Assembly (NCBI GenBank): GCA_000992445.2
Contig: LBUF02000001.1
Span: 30,393-94,392 of the forward strand
Length of the DNA stretch: 64,000 bases
Reading direction: 5' to 3'
Origin: Parcubacteria group bacterium GW2011_GWA2_38_13b
GTDB taxonomy: Bacteria > Patescibacteriota > Minisyncoccia > GWA2-38-13b
The notes beneath the pieces were generated by a model. That model worked only from the letters and a program-made list of their open reading frames with translations. It had not been told where the DNA came from and searched no databases. Position 1 is the first letter of the stretch; each line of letters opens with the position of its first letter. Below are positions 19,379 through 29,065 of the stretch, one piece after another. The position numbers and the translations under genes were made by a program.

Positions 19379-20329
19379 TTATGAAATTTTCCGCTGCCGC
19401 GTTCTATTTTTTAAATATCGCTTAATGGCTTCTTTTGATGTTAACCAATTCCTGCCCTCTTTATGTGCTTCCAATTTTCCTTGTCTAGCAAGTAAATTTA
19501 AATACTTTGCAGAAAAAGAGGTATTTTTTGATACATCCGTCAATGTTATAAACTTTTCTTGTTTTTGGATCGCAGGCGTAAGATTTTTTAGATAAATATC
19601 AAGCGAGCGTTCTACGGATTGAGCAATAAATTTTACCAACGGTTCATATCCGCCACTATCTGCTTTGTCCAGTACATCATAATATTTTTTACGATCATTC
19701 TTTAATATAATAACTAATGGGTAGCCAGCTTGCATAAGCAGTAAATTCATTGTTAGGCGCGCGGTTCTACCGTTGCCGTCAAAAAACGGATGAATATATA
19801 CTAATTTGTGGTGTAATAAAGCGGAAAGTTCAACAATGTTCATTTTGCTTTTTTGTGAATTGAGCCAAATAATTAAATCACGCATTTTTTGCGGTACCTG
19901 TAATGCATTCGGAGGAATATGTTTTGCTCTGCCAATAATAACATTAGCGTTTCTATATCTCCCAGCCCATTCTTTATCGGTTTCCCGTATAATAATCTGA
20001 TGCAAATTTCGTATTAATATTTCAGAAGTGGTGTGTTTTTTATCTTTATCTATTAGATCATAAAGATATACTAAAGCAGTATGGTGGTCTTTTGCTTCCA
20101 AATGGTCTTTTAAGGGTTTACCTTTTACCGTAATTCCTTCATTGATAATCAAAAAAGTCTCTTTTAAAGTTAGAGAGTTTCCTTCAATCGCGTTTGAATT
20201 ATAAGTCATTTCTATCTGAAATTTTTCTCGTAGTTTTTGTACTGCCGATTTTGGCAGAGGACGAAGTTTATTAAGTTTGGATAGTTTTTCTTCCAAACGA
20301 GTTTTTATGATTAGCGGCAGATAGGTCAT
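19379..20329 (-). CDS. Fic family protein
   Basis: YIHPFFDGNGRTARLTMNLLL Fic motif; inhibitory-type helix TYNSNAIEGNSLTL. Confidence 0.92.
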   Translation of the reverse strand: MTYLPLIIKTRLEEKLSKLNKLRPLPKSAVQKLREKFQIEMTYNSNAIEGNSLTLKETFLIINEGITVKGKPLKDHLEAKDHHTALVYLYDLIDKDKKHTTSEILIRNLHQIIIRETDKEWAGRYRNANVIIGRAKHIPPNALQVPQKMRDLIIWLNSQKSKMNIVELSALLHHKLVYIHPFFDGNGRTARLTMNLLLMQAGYPLVIILKNDRKKYYDVLDKADSGGYEPLVKFIAQSVERSLDIYLKNLTPAIQKQEKFITLTDVSKNTSFSAKYLNLLARQGKLEAHKEGRNWLTSKEAIKRYLKNRTRQRKIS

Positions 20330-20446
20330 ACAAAATGCTTATTATGGTTTAGTTAATTATTTACAGTATACCATATTAAGAAAACGGCTCAACTTTTGCA
20401 AATTTCGCTTAATACTATTGATAAATTAGGTGCCGTGCGTTTGTTG

Positions 20447-20980
20447 TCATACCCGCGATAGATCACCCGCGGGGTGATATTTTTCATACTCCGGCAATTC
20501 TTTTATGTCTTTCAGCCCCAATTTTTTAAGAAAATCCGATGTTATGGAATATATGAAAGACCGGAAATCATTAGGATTATTATCTCTTTTTATAAGACCG
20601 CGTATCAAAAGATTTCTTAAAATAAAAGTGGAATTTACGCCCCGAATATCGTCAATCTGCGCCCGGCTGACAGGCCCCCTGTAAGCGATAATCGCCAATG
20701 TTTCCAAAGCCGCCTGCGACAAATCCTCCTGAATCTCGGATTTTACGAAATCGGACAAAAATTCCGCCGCGTCCGGAGAAGTCACCATTTCCGCGCCGCC
20801 CTCAAATTCCAAAATATTAACGCCGCGGCCTTCGTAATCCCGTTTCAATTCATTGATAATTTTCCGTAATTCAGCATCGTTTATTTTAACCCCCTTTTTG
20901 ATTTTAGCAAAATCAACCGGCTCGCCGGAAAAGAAAAGTAATGCCTCAATAATATTTTTATTATCCAAAATCTTGTTCAT
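20447..20980 (-). CDS. scpB: Segregation and condensation protein B
   Basis: IIEALLFFSGEPVDFAKI...AALETLAIIAYRGPVSRAQIDDIRGVNS. Confidence 0.93.
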   Translation of the reverse strand: MNKILDNKNIIEALLFFSGEPVDFAKIKKGVKINDAELRKIINELKRDYEGRGVNILEFEGGAEMVTSPDAAEFLSDFVKSEIQEDLSQAALETLAIIAYRGPVSRAQIDDIRGVNSTFILRNLLIRGLIKRDNNPNDFRSFIYSITSDFLKKLGLKDIKELPEYEKYHPAGDLSRV

Positions 20981-21697
20981 CTAAATTTTACTTATCGCGA
21001 TTTCGCCGAAAACATCGCATTGTTCCGCTTTTATTATTTTCCGTTTCAAAAGATGAAGCAACGCCAAAAAAGCGACTATAATTTCCAAACGCGATGAACT
21101 TTCGTTCAAAAAACCGCTAAAATTTTTGACACTGCCTCTATTGATTTTTTCCGCGAGATCTTTGATTTTATCTTCCAATTTTATAAGTTCTCGCAATTCT
21201 TTTTGGGGCAAAACTTGCGGTTCGGTAAAAATTTCCTTGAATATCTTGTCAAAATATTTATGCAGAACATTCGCCGTCGCGTTGCGCGGCGGGAAAAAAA
21301 TCGGCCGCAATTTTTTATCCGCGAGACGCGAAAAACTGATCGCTCCGCGCCTGTCCAATTCCTGAATTTTCTTGCCGAGCATTTTGACAATACGGTATTC
21401 TTCCAGACGCCTTGCCAAATCATCGGCATCTTCCAAAACTCCTTCGTCAATTTCAAGAATCGGCAATAATGCCCTTGATTTTATTAAAATCAAGCTGGAA
21501 ATTATAGACAAAAAATTTGCCAATTCTTCGGGACAAACTTCTTTTATATCCTTAAAACAAGAAATGTATTGATCCGTCACTTCCGACAAAGAGACAACGG
21601 TAATTTCCATATTCTTAGCTTCAATGAGCTGAAGAAGAAGATCCAATGGACCTTCAAATTGACTAATCTTAATATGATGATACGCGCTATTATCCAT
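20981..21697 (-). CDS. scpA: Segregation and condensation protein A
   Basis: FEGPLDLLLQLIEAKNMEITVVSLSEVTDQY; adjacent to scpB. Confidence 0.93.
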   Translation of the reverse strand: MDNSAYHHIKISQFEGPLDLLLQLIEAKNMEITVVSLSEVTDQYISCFKDIKEVCPEELANFLSIISSLILIKSRALLPILEIDEGVLEDADDLARRLEEYRIVKMLGKKIQELDRRGAISFSRLADKKLRPIFFPPRNATANVLHKYFDKIFKEIFTEPQVLPQKELRELIKLEDKIKDLAEKINRGSVKNFSGFLNESSSRLEIIVAFLALLHLLKRKIIKAEQCDVFGEIAISKI

Positions 21698-21751
21698 TGA
21701 AAAATAAACAAAAGTAAGTTAATATATTAAAAAATATCAATTGTAAATTTT

Positions 21752-23122
21752 ATGCTAATTCCTCCTTACAAAATAAAATCAGTTGAATCAATAAAAATAA
21801 TTCCGCGCGCCGAACGCGAAAAAAAACTGCGCGAAGCCGGTTTTAATCCTTTTTTATTAAAAGCGCGCGATGTTTATATTGATCTCTTGACCGATTCCGG
21901 AACCGGCGCGATGTCGCAAGAACAATGGGCCGGTATGATGCTCGGCGATGAAAGTTATGCCGGCGCCAAAAGTTTCGAAAGAATGAAAAAATCAATAAAG
22001 GAAATTATGGGGTTTGATTATATTTTACCGACACACCAAGGCAGGGCGGCGGAACATGTTTTAGACGCGATTCTGGTAAAAAATGGCGGCATCGTTCCCG
22101 GCAATAAACATTTTGATACCACTAAAGCCCATATTGAATGGGCCAAAGGAAAAACCATTGACGTTACTATTTCGGAAGCCGATAATTCGTCTGAATATCA
22201 TCCTTTTAAGGGAAACCTGGATATTAAAAAACTTGAAAAAATTATAGCGGAAAATAAAAAAAACATCAGTTATCTCCTTATAACTATAACATGCAACAGC
22301 GTCGGCGGGCAACCGGTTAGTTTAGCTAACATCAAAGCCGTTTCCACGCTCGCCAAGAAAAATAAATTACTTTTATTTTTTGACGCGGCGCGCTACGCGG
22401 AAAATGCTTATTTTATAAAAACGCGGGAAAAAAACTGCGCTCAAAAAACAATAAAAGAAATTATCAAAGAAATGATGGGCTGCGTTGACGGCGTTCTGAT
22501 GAGCGCCAAAAAAGACGCCATCGTCAATATGGGCGGTTTTATCGCGGTGCGTTCAAAAACGCTTTACCAAAAACTTGTTCCCATAAGCATATTATTTGAG
22601 GGTTTTACCAGTTATGGCGGAATGTCGGGGCATGACATTGAAGCGCTGGCGCAAGGACTTTACGAAGGAATAGAAGAAAATTATTTGGCGTATCGCGTCG
22701 GCCAAGTCGCCTATCTCGGCAAAGAATTAAAAAAACGCGGCGTTCCGGTTATTGAACCTTTCGGCGGTCACGCCGTTTACATTGATGCTAAAAAATTTCT
22801 GCCGCGTATTCCGCAAGAACAATTTCCCGGACACTCTCTTTGCTGTGAGATTTATCTTGAAGGCGGAATCCGCGCCGTGGAAATCGGAACATTGCTGGCG
22901 GGCCGTGATCCGGAAACGAAAAGAAATATTTATCCCGCGCTGGAACTCGTCCGGTTGACAATCCCGCGTCGCGTTTATTTCCAGGAACATATTGATTACG
23001 TTATTTCCGTGATTGAAAAGGTTTGGCAAAAACGCGACAAAATCAAAGGACTGAAATTAGTTTACGAACCGCCGATACTCCGGCATTTTCAGGCGCGGCT
23101 GGAACCGATAAAGCATCATTAA
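21752..23122 (+). CDS. tnaA: Tryptophanase (beta-eliminating lyase)
   Basis: LLTDSGTGAMSQEQWAGMMLGDESYAG, LPTHQGRAAE, MSAKKDAIVNMGG, GIRAVEIGTLLAGRDPET; more tryptophanase-like than tyrosine phenol-lyase-like. Confidence 0.85.
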   Translation: MLIPPYKIKSVESIKIIPRAEREKKLREAGFNPFLLKARDVYIDLLTDSGTGAMSQEQWAGMMLGDESYAGAKSFERMKKSIKEIMGFDYILPTHQGRAAEHVLDAILVKNGGIVPGNKHFDTTKAHIEWAKGKTIDVTISEADNSSEYHPFKGNLDIKKLEKIIAENKKNISYLLITITCNSVGGQPVSLANIKAVSTLAKKNKLLLFFDAARYAENAYFIKTREKNCAQKTIKEIIKEMMGCVDGVLMSAKKDAIVNMGGFIAVRSKTLYQKLVPISILFEGFTSYGGMSGHDIEALAQGLYEGIEENYLAYRVGQVAYLGKELKKRGVPVIEPFGGHAVYIDAKKFLPRIPQEQFPGHSLCCEIYLEGGIRAVEIGTLLAGRDPETKRNIYPALELVRLTIPRRVYFQEHIDYVISVIEKVWQKRDKIKGLKLVYEPPILRHFQARLEPIKHH

Positions 23123-23123
23123 A

Positions 23124-23166
23124 AGCCGTAAAATAAAAAGGAACTGCTTTCCTTTATTTCACGGCT
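23124..23166 (+). terminator. Hairpin terminator after tnaA
   Basis: AGCCGTaAAATAAA...TTTATTTcACGGCT. Confidence 0.6.
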
Positions 23167-23235
23167 TACGATAAATTCCAGTGTCCTTAAACATACGAAA
23201 ATAAAAACTGATTAACGCCAGTTTTTTTTTCATTT

Positions 23236-23898
23236 TTAAGATAGGGGTAAAAAATACATTTTCTTTTTTTTATCAAACTTAAATCCCGACCTGCGAGCAG
23301 TAACATCATACCTCATAAACATATTCTTGCTTCTTTCGCCTTCGGCGATATACCAACTGCTATTCTTCGCCCTTATGACATACGCGTTTTTAAATCCGTT
23401 GTCCTTTGCCCAATCAACGCAAATCTTCAAAAGCATTTTGGTCCAATGGAAATAACTTAAATCATTTTGTTCTCCCGACACTCCTTGAATTTGCTTTATA
23501 ATAATAGAATTTTCCAAACCACGATCAAGCCCCAAGTCAAATCCTATGCACGCCAAGGCTTTTTGTTTTATAAAAACTTTTTCTAACCCGGATTTCACCA
23601 AAATAAAACTATACTTAGCGTCATGATAAATACCTTCAAAGTTGCCATATCCGCCGTTATTACTATACACCAAATATACCTCGTAATCGCTGAATTTTAT
23701 TTTATTGTCCGGCTTTAGAAAATTCCGTAAATACGGATGCATATCAATATTATAAACTTTATATTTCTTTATGCTCTTAAAGAACTTGGCGCTGTAATCC
23801 TTTGGTAATTTATATCCGCTCTTTTTCAAAAACATCCTCCTGAAAATATTTTTAAGAACATTCATACCAATCTCCTTGGGAAAATTCCCGAAATTCAA
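23236..23898 (-). CDS. Hypothetical protein (220 aa)
   Basis: Long ORF; no family confidently recognised. Confidence 0.6.
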   Translation of the reverse strand: MNFGNFPKEIGMNVLKNIFRRMFLKKSGYKLPKDYSAKFFKSIKKYKVYNIDMHPYLRNFLKPDNKIKFSDYEVYLVYSNNGGYGNFEGIYHDAKYSFILVKSGLEKVFIKQKALACIGFDLGLDRGLENSIIIKQIQGVSGEQNDLSYFHWTKMLLKICVDWAKDNGFKNAYVIRAKNSSWYIAEGERSKNMFMRYDVTARRSGFKFDKKKKMYFLPLS

Positions 23899-24047
23899 TT
23901 GTCAACGAACGATTATAATATAATAATATTTTTTATCGAAAAAGCAAGACACCATCCCCAATCTCAAGTTTCCATCTACACGGCAATTCAGGTTTTCATA
24001 AATACACAAAGTAAAACCGGCTAACGCCGATTTTACCCGTAAAAAAC

Positions 24048-24455
24048 TCATTTCTCCTCTTGTTCGATTTGGGGATTAAATTTTTTCGCAAAAAAATTCT
24101 TTATTTTTTCAATAATTTCAGCGACAGCATGGCTCGACTTCACGATATAATCATTTGCTCCAAGTTCCAGCCCCCTCTTTATATCCTCGTCTTCGCCAAG
24201 AAGAGTAAGGATGATGACCGGAATGTCTTTGGTGTCCGGTGATTTTTTTAATTCCTCAAGCACTTCAAAACCATATTTTTTCGGAAGAATAAGATCAAGC
24301 AACACAAGATCGGGGTGCTCGGACCGCGCTAATGCCAAACCCGCCTCTCCGTCAAAAGCCTGCAACACCTTAAACCCCGCATCTGTAAGCTCGGCATAAA
24401 GAACTCTGGCAAGTATCTCGTCATCTTCAACTATTATAATTTTTATTTTATTCAT
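24048..24455 (-). CDS. CheY-like response regulator
   Basis: KIIIVEDDEILARVLYAEL...DLVLLDLILPKKYGFEVLEELK...PVIILTLLGEDEDIKRGLELGANDYIVKS. Confidence 0.93.
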   Translation of the reverse strand: MNKIKIIIVEDDEILARVLYAELTDAGFKVLQAFDGEAGLALARSEHPDLVLLDLILPKKYGFEVLEELKKSPDTKDIPVIILTLLGEDEDIKRGLELGANDYIVKSSHAVAEIIEKIKNFFAKKFNPQIEQEEK

Positions 24456-24467
24456 ATATTATTGATA

Positions 24468-26300
24468 CTATTTATGAGCAAACATCTTCAAGGGAATAAG
24501 CCCTACTTTTCCTTGAAGCGATTTTACCGCTAAAGGAAATTCTACATAAAATACGGCACCCCCTCCTTCGTTTGACTCATACCAAATTTTCCCTCCAAGA
24601 AGCTTAACGGCTTCCCTGGCAATGTATAATCCAAGACCCGTGCCGTCCGGCTTCGCCATAACAGCATTTGATGCCCGAAAAAATTTCTCAAAAATACGCG
24701 TTTGCGCTTCTTTCGGTATGCCAATACCGGTGTCGCTGATCACCAAAAGCGCGGAATCTTCTTTGATTTTTAATACTATCTCGACCATTCCTCCTTTGGG
24801 AGTATAATTAATCGCATTGGACAGAATATTCTGAAAAATATAATCGAATAAACTCTTGTCAATAATGGCAATCAATTTTTCCGGATGATTTGTAAAAACA
24901 GAAGTAAGTTTTTTCTTTTCAAAAAGCATACTGCATCCCCTCAAATCATTTTTAATAAATTCTACTAAATCAACCGACTCCGGCACAACGCCAACGCGCC
25001 CAGATTCAATGCGCGAAATACTGAGCAAAAGTTCCACTAAAATATTCAGGCGATCTGCCGATAAACGAATATCCTTAAGATATTTACGCTGTTTCTCCGG
25101 AAGCTTTTCTTTTCTTAAAAAAAGATCAACCGTCCACGAAATACCGGTAAGGGGCGTGCGAAGCTGATGAGAAGCAAGGGAAACAAATTCCGATTTTAAA
25201 CGATCGAGTTCTTTCTCCGTGGCAATATCACGAAAAATATTGATAGCTCCGATAATCTGATCGTTAAATATTATCGGCGACGCAGTAAACGCCACCGGAA
25301 ATCGCGTCCCGTCTTTTCGAATATAATAATAAGCATCAGCGCTGGTAACGACATTTTTTTTACCGACGGTCAAAGTAACCGAAAACTCCCGCTTTTCGCG
25401 CGGCACAAGATCGCCTCTCTCGTCTTCACTGCCAAACGCTTCGTAAAATTTCTTGCCCAAGAATTCTCCGCTACCGCACCCAAACATATTTTCGGCTACA
25501 CCATTCATCATAATTATAGTGCCATCGCGATCTACGGCGATCAAACCATCGCCGATGCTTGATAAAATCGCATCATCCCTTGACTTGGCTTGGGATAAAT
25601 TTTCTCTCTCCATTTGAAGATCCTCAAGGATATTTCTGGTAGCCACCCTGGCATCATCCAATTCTTTCTCCACTTGTTTATGATCGGTAATATCCTCCTC
25701 GGTCGCGACAAATCCGATTAAATTATTATACTTATCGATCATTGGAGATATGTGCGCCAAAGTAAAATATTCTTCCTGATTTTTCCGCCTATTTTTCACT
25801 TCCCCGCAGAATACGTTCCGATCATACTTAATAGTTTGCCAAAGATTCTTATAAAACTCGCCAGACATAAGCGCACCCCATAATCTTGGCGTATTGCCCA
25901 CCATTTCCTGAAAAGTATAACCGGTCATTTTTTCCGCGCCCTTATTGGCATAAAGTATCAATCCATTGCTATCGGTAATGATAATGTGATTACTGGACGA
26001 TTCTATGGCTAATAAATATTTTTCAATATCTGCAGCAAAAAATTCCTTAAGCCTGCGCATTGTAATAAAAAAGAAAACCAAAGACACTGAAACGGTTAAA
26101 AAAACCACGAATAAATCTATGATGCCGACAAACCAACCAATATCTTGCATTTTCGCGCTGTTCGAAGAAAGCGCATTGATGTTGATCGCAATTCTAAAAA
26201 CGTAACTGACATAAAAATGCATTACTACGACTATCAACAACGCTCCGGTGATAATAATCGGCAAAATTATGCTTAATATTTTCCTGATAGGATCAACCAT
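24468..26300 (-). CDS. PAS-domain sensor histidine kinase
   Basis: Two TM, two PAS domains, SLASHQLRTPLTGISW (H box), NILSNAINYTPKGG (N box), DTGIGIP, GTGLGLYI. Start placed at MVDPIRK. Confidence 0.93.
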   Translation of the reverse strand: MVDPIRKILSIILPIIITGALLIVVVMHFYVSYVFRIAININALSSNSAKMQDIGWFVGIIDLFVVFLTVSVSLVFFFITMRRLKEFFAADIEKYLLAIESSSNHIIITDSNGLILYANKGAEKMTGYTFQEMVGNTPRLWGALMSGEFYKNLWQTIKYDRNVFCGEVKNRRKNQEEYFTLAHISPMIDKYNNLIGFVATEEDITDHKQVEKELDDARVATRNILEDLQMERENLSQAKSRDDAILSSIGDGLIAVDRDGTIIMMNGVAENMFGCGSGEFLGKKFYEAFGSEDERGDLVPREKREFSVTLTVGKKNVVTSADAYYYIRKDGTRFPVAFTASPIIFNDQIIGAINIFRDIATEKELDRLKSEFVSLASHQLRTPLTGISWTVDLFLRKEKLPEKQRKYLKDIRLSADRLNILVELLLSISRIESGRVGVVPESVDLVEFIKNDLRGCSMLFEKKKLTSVFTNHPEKLIAIIDKSLFDYIFQNILSNAINYTPKGGMVEIVLKIKEDSALLVISDTGIGIPKEAQTRIFEKFFRASNAVMAKPDGTGLGLYIAREAVKLLGGKIWYESNEGGGAVFYVEFPLAVKSLQGKVGLIPLKMFAHK

Positions 26301-27003
26301 TTTTAACGGGTAAATCGGGATAAAATTGCTCAAACACCATATCTTGCGAAGAAACTCCTTTTTCCGCCAAATATTTGCCGGTAAAATTCACAAAACCGCG
26401 CAGTCCGATAATAAACCAAATTGCCTTATAACGAATATAACCGTTTACCACTTTTTTTAATGCTCTTTCCCGCAATGGACCGAAAATTTCGAACAACTTA
26501 AAACAGGGATACGTCCTTTCCATCCGCTTAAGCTCATCAAGATATACCGCCTCCGATTTATTATTATTTGCATAAATCAGTATAATCCGCTGATTAGAAT
26601 GAATTTCATCGGCAAATCTGATAATACTTAAAAACGGCGTTACTCCAACTCCGCCAACCACAAAAATCAAAGGCAGCACATTGATTTTTGGAATACTCAA
26701 CGACCCGTAAGGACCGGAAAAAACTACCCTTGCTCCCGGCAGCATTTCAACAAGAGTTTTCTTGTACCCGCTTTCACTTATTCTGAAAATTATATTTATT
26801 TCTCCTTTCTTATTTGGAGAAGAAACGATGGAAAACATCCGAGTATTACCCCTGGAATCGGAATATTTCATTTTCGGGATCATCAGCCAAATATATTGCC
26901 CCGCGATAAAACTAAAACTCGCAGGCACTTTAATTGCCGCCTCAAAGGTTCTTTCGGCGACTTTCTTCACGAAAATAATTGTTCCTTCATTGGATAAATT
27001 CAT
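26293..27003 (-). CDS. FAD/NAD(P)-binding oxidoreductase (ferredoxin reductase-like, no 2Fe-2S domain)
   Basis: AGQYIWLMIP, RMFSIVSSP, GARVVFSGPYGSL, LIFVVGGVGVTPFLSII; start chosen at MNLSNEG to avoid overlap with the upstream PAS gene. Confidence 0.87.
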   Translation of the reverse strand: MNLSNEGTIIFVKKVAERTFEAAIKVPASFSFIAGQYIWLMIPKMKYSDSRGNTRMFSIVSSPNKKGEINIIFRISESGYKKTLVEMLPGARVVFSGPYGSLSIPKINVLPLIFVVGGVGVTPFLSIIRFADEIHSNQRIILIYANNNKSEAVYLDELKRMERTYPCFKLFEIFGPLRERALKKVVNGYIRYKAIWFIIGLRGFVNFTGKYLAEKGVSSQDMVFEQFYPDLPVKNG

Positions 27004-27025
27004 CTTGCCGTAAAATATTAAACAG

Positions 27026-27685
27026 CTACTTATTCCGGCCATTATGCGCCAAGTGTTTTCCGTTGCCATTGTCGCCTTTATTTCCATTGGCGCCGTTGCC
27101 ATTTTTAACCTTCTTCTTCAAATTTTTAATCTCATTCTTTAATTCCACCATTTTCAGTTCTCTCCCTATCATAGTTTTATTAATTTTTTCCAACTCTTCT
27201 ATCCGGCCGGCAAGATCTTTTGTTTTTTCCAATATCGTTATTTCTAAAATTTTATTATATTCCATAAATCTTTCTTCAAGATCCTTCCTGGCGGTAATAT
27301 CTTCAATGGCAAGAATTATTAATTGCGCCGAATCTATTTGTATCGCATTAAGAACCATTATTTTTTTTCCGATCATTTCAAAATTATGAATTACCTCGTA
27401 ATTTCTCACTATTTTTTTATCCGGTAAAATCTTTTTCATCAAATTCATCAACTCGGGAATATTCCATTGACCATTCCCCAAATCATAAACAAACAAGCCC
27501 TCGGTTTGTTCCGGTGAAAATAAAAAAGTTTTATAGAAAGTCCGGTTCGCCGAGATGATCCTAAAGTCGGCGTCAAGAATCAAAAACGACTCCCTGGCAA
27601 CATCCGCCAATGCATCCATAAAAAACAAGGCATTACGCCTTGAATTATCATCTGCCATTATTTTTGATTCAAATTCTTTATTCAT
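27026..27685 (-). CDS. PAS-domain protein with coiled coil and Asn/Gly-rich tail
   Basis: LADVARESFLILDADFRIISANRTFYKTF...; tail NGNGANGNKGDNGNGKHLAHNGRNK. Confidence 0.8.
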   Translation of the reverse strand: MNKEFESKIMADDNSRRNALFFMDALADVARESFLILDADFRIISANRTFYKTFLFSPEQTEGLFVYDLGNGQWNIPELMNLMKKILPDKKIVRNYEVIHNFEMIGKKIMVLNAIQIDSAQLIILAIEDITARKDLEERFMEYNKILEITILEKTKDLAGRIEELEKINKTMIGRELKMVELKNEIKNLKKKVKNGNGANGNKGDNGNGKHLAHNGRNK

Positions 27686-28117
27686 ATATTATTTTAATAA
27701 TTATTTATATGAAATGCGCTTTTTAAGAAATCCGGAAGTAAAAAAAACACCGCTCAAATGACAGCGGTCTTCTTGTAATTACTAAAAGAATTGATATCAG
27801 ACACAAAATTATTTTCAATAAATAAAATCGCATACGCGCGCCGAACGCATAATCGCTTATTTTGAAAATATTCCGTAATTTTAAATAATTTCAGTATTTT
27901 CAATCTTGATTGAAATAAAAAAATTAAAATACCAATATTATTTATTATAACACACTGATGTTTTTATGCCAGCAAACAACTTTCAGGGAAATAACGCCAT
28001 AAATTTCCGAAATGCTTTTTCGCATTACGCAGTCTTGCCAAAACGATTTTTTTGTGTAAACTGAAATGAAATATCGTTTTTTGAAAAAATTAAAATAGGA
28101 TAGAAAGGAGATTTTAG

Positions 28118-29065
28118 ATGAAAAAATATGTTATCGCGCTTGGCGGAAACGCCATCATGGGAAATTCTTATGAAAAACAAGTCGAAAGTATCTATGGAAC
28201 ATTAAGTAATCTTACTGATTTACTGGCTGACGCTGAAAATAAAATAGCCGTCACTTACGGAAACGGACCGCAAGTTGGAAACATTTTAATCCAAAATTCC
28301 ACGGCTAAACGATTAACGCCGGAACAGCCGATGTATGCCTGTGTCGCGCAAAGCCAGGGACTGCTTGGTTGTATGATTCAAACGGCGCTTTATAATTTAC
28401 TGCGAAAAAATAACATCCAACGAGATATTTTAGGAACCATTACTTTCATTGAAGTAAATTCCAAAGATCCGGCATTTAATAATCCGACAAAGCCGGTAGG
28501 ACCATTTTACAATAAACTGGAAATACGCGAACTTTTATGCCAAAATAATACTCATATTTTTAAAAAAATCACTGATAAAGTTTGGCGGCGAGCAGTCCCT
28601 TCTCCGGAACCATTGCGGATAATAAATTCGGACGCGATTAAAAACATTTTTGAATCAGGAAATATTCCGATTGTCTGCGGCGGAGGCGGCGTGCCTTTTA
28701 TCAATATTAATGACGAACTAAAGGGAATAGACGCGGTTATAGACAAAGACAAAGCCAGCTCGCTTCTTGCCGATTCTTTAAGCGCCGATATATTGATTAT
28801 TCTTACAAATGAACCGCAAGTGGCTTTAAACTACAAAAAACATAACGAAAAACGACTGGATTATATGAATACTGCAAACGCGAAAAAATATCTTGACGAG
28901 GGCCATTTCGCCGAAGGCAGTATGAAACCGAAAGTGGAAGCGGCAATAAATTTTGTTTCAAAATGTTCAGACCGCAAAGCGCTCATTACAAATTACAACT
29001 GCCTGATCTACGCTCTTCAAAACAAAAACGGAACATGGATTTATGAAATCGGAGAAAAACAATGA
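28118..29065 (+). CDS. arcC: Carbamate kinase
   Basis: MKKYVIALGGNAIMGN, VTYGNGPQVGNILIQN, VCGGGGVPFI, DKDKASSLLADSL, AEGSMKPKVEAAINF. Confidence 0.93.
   Translation: MKKYVIALGGNAIMGNSYEKQVESIYGTLSNLTDLLADAENKIAVTYGNGPQVGNILIQNSTAKRLTPEQPMYACVAQSQGLLGCMIQTALYNLLRKNNIQRDILGTITFIEVNSKDPAFNNPTKPVGPFYNKLEIRELLCQNNTHIFKKITDKVWRRAVPSPEPLRIINSDAIKNIFESGNIPIVCGGGGVPFININDELKGIDAVIDKDKASSLLADSLSADILIILTNEPQVALNYKKHNEKRLDYMNTANAKKYLDEGHFAEGSMKPKVEAAINFVSKCSDRKALITNYNCLIYALQNKNGTWIYEIGEKQ

Noticed and set aside
19379-20329. Fic protein as part of a novel toxin system
   Set aside because: Stand-alone Fic protein with its own inhibitory-type motif and no partner gene; common and not specifically unusual
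21752-23122. Tyrosine phenol-lyase instead of tryptophanase
   Set aside because: Remembered motifs (SAKKDA, GIRAVEIGTLLAGRDPET, NPFLL, ITCNSVGGQPVSLAN) fit tryptophanase better; substrate still needs an experiment
26293-27102. N-terminal extension of the flavin reductase-like ORF (MATAPMEIKATMATEN...)
   Set aside because: Overlaps the PAS gene 3' end; domain homology starts after MNLSNEG
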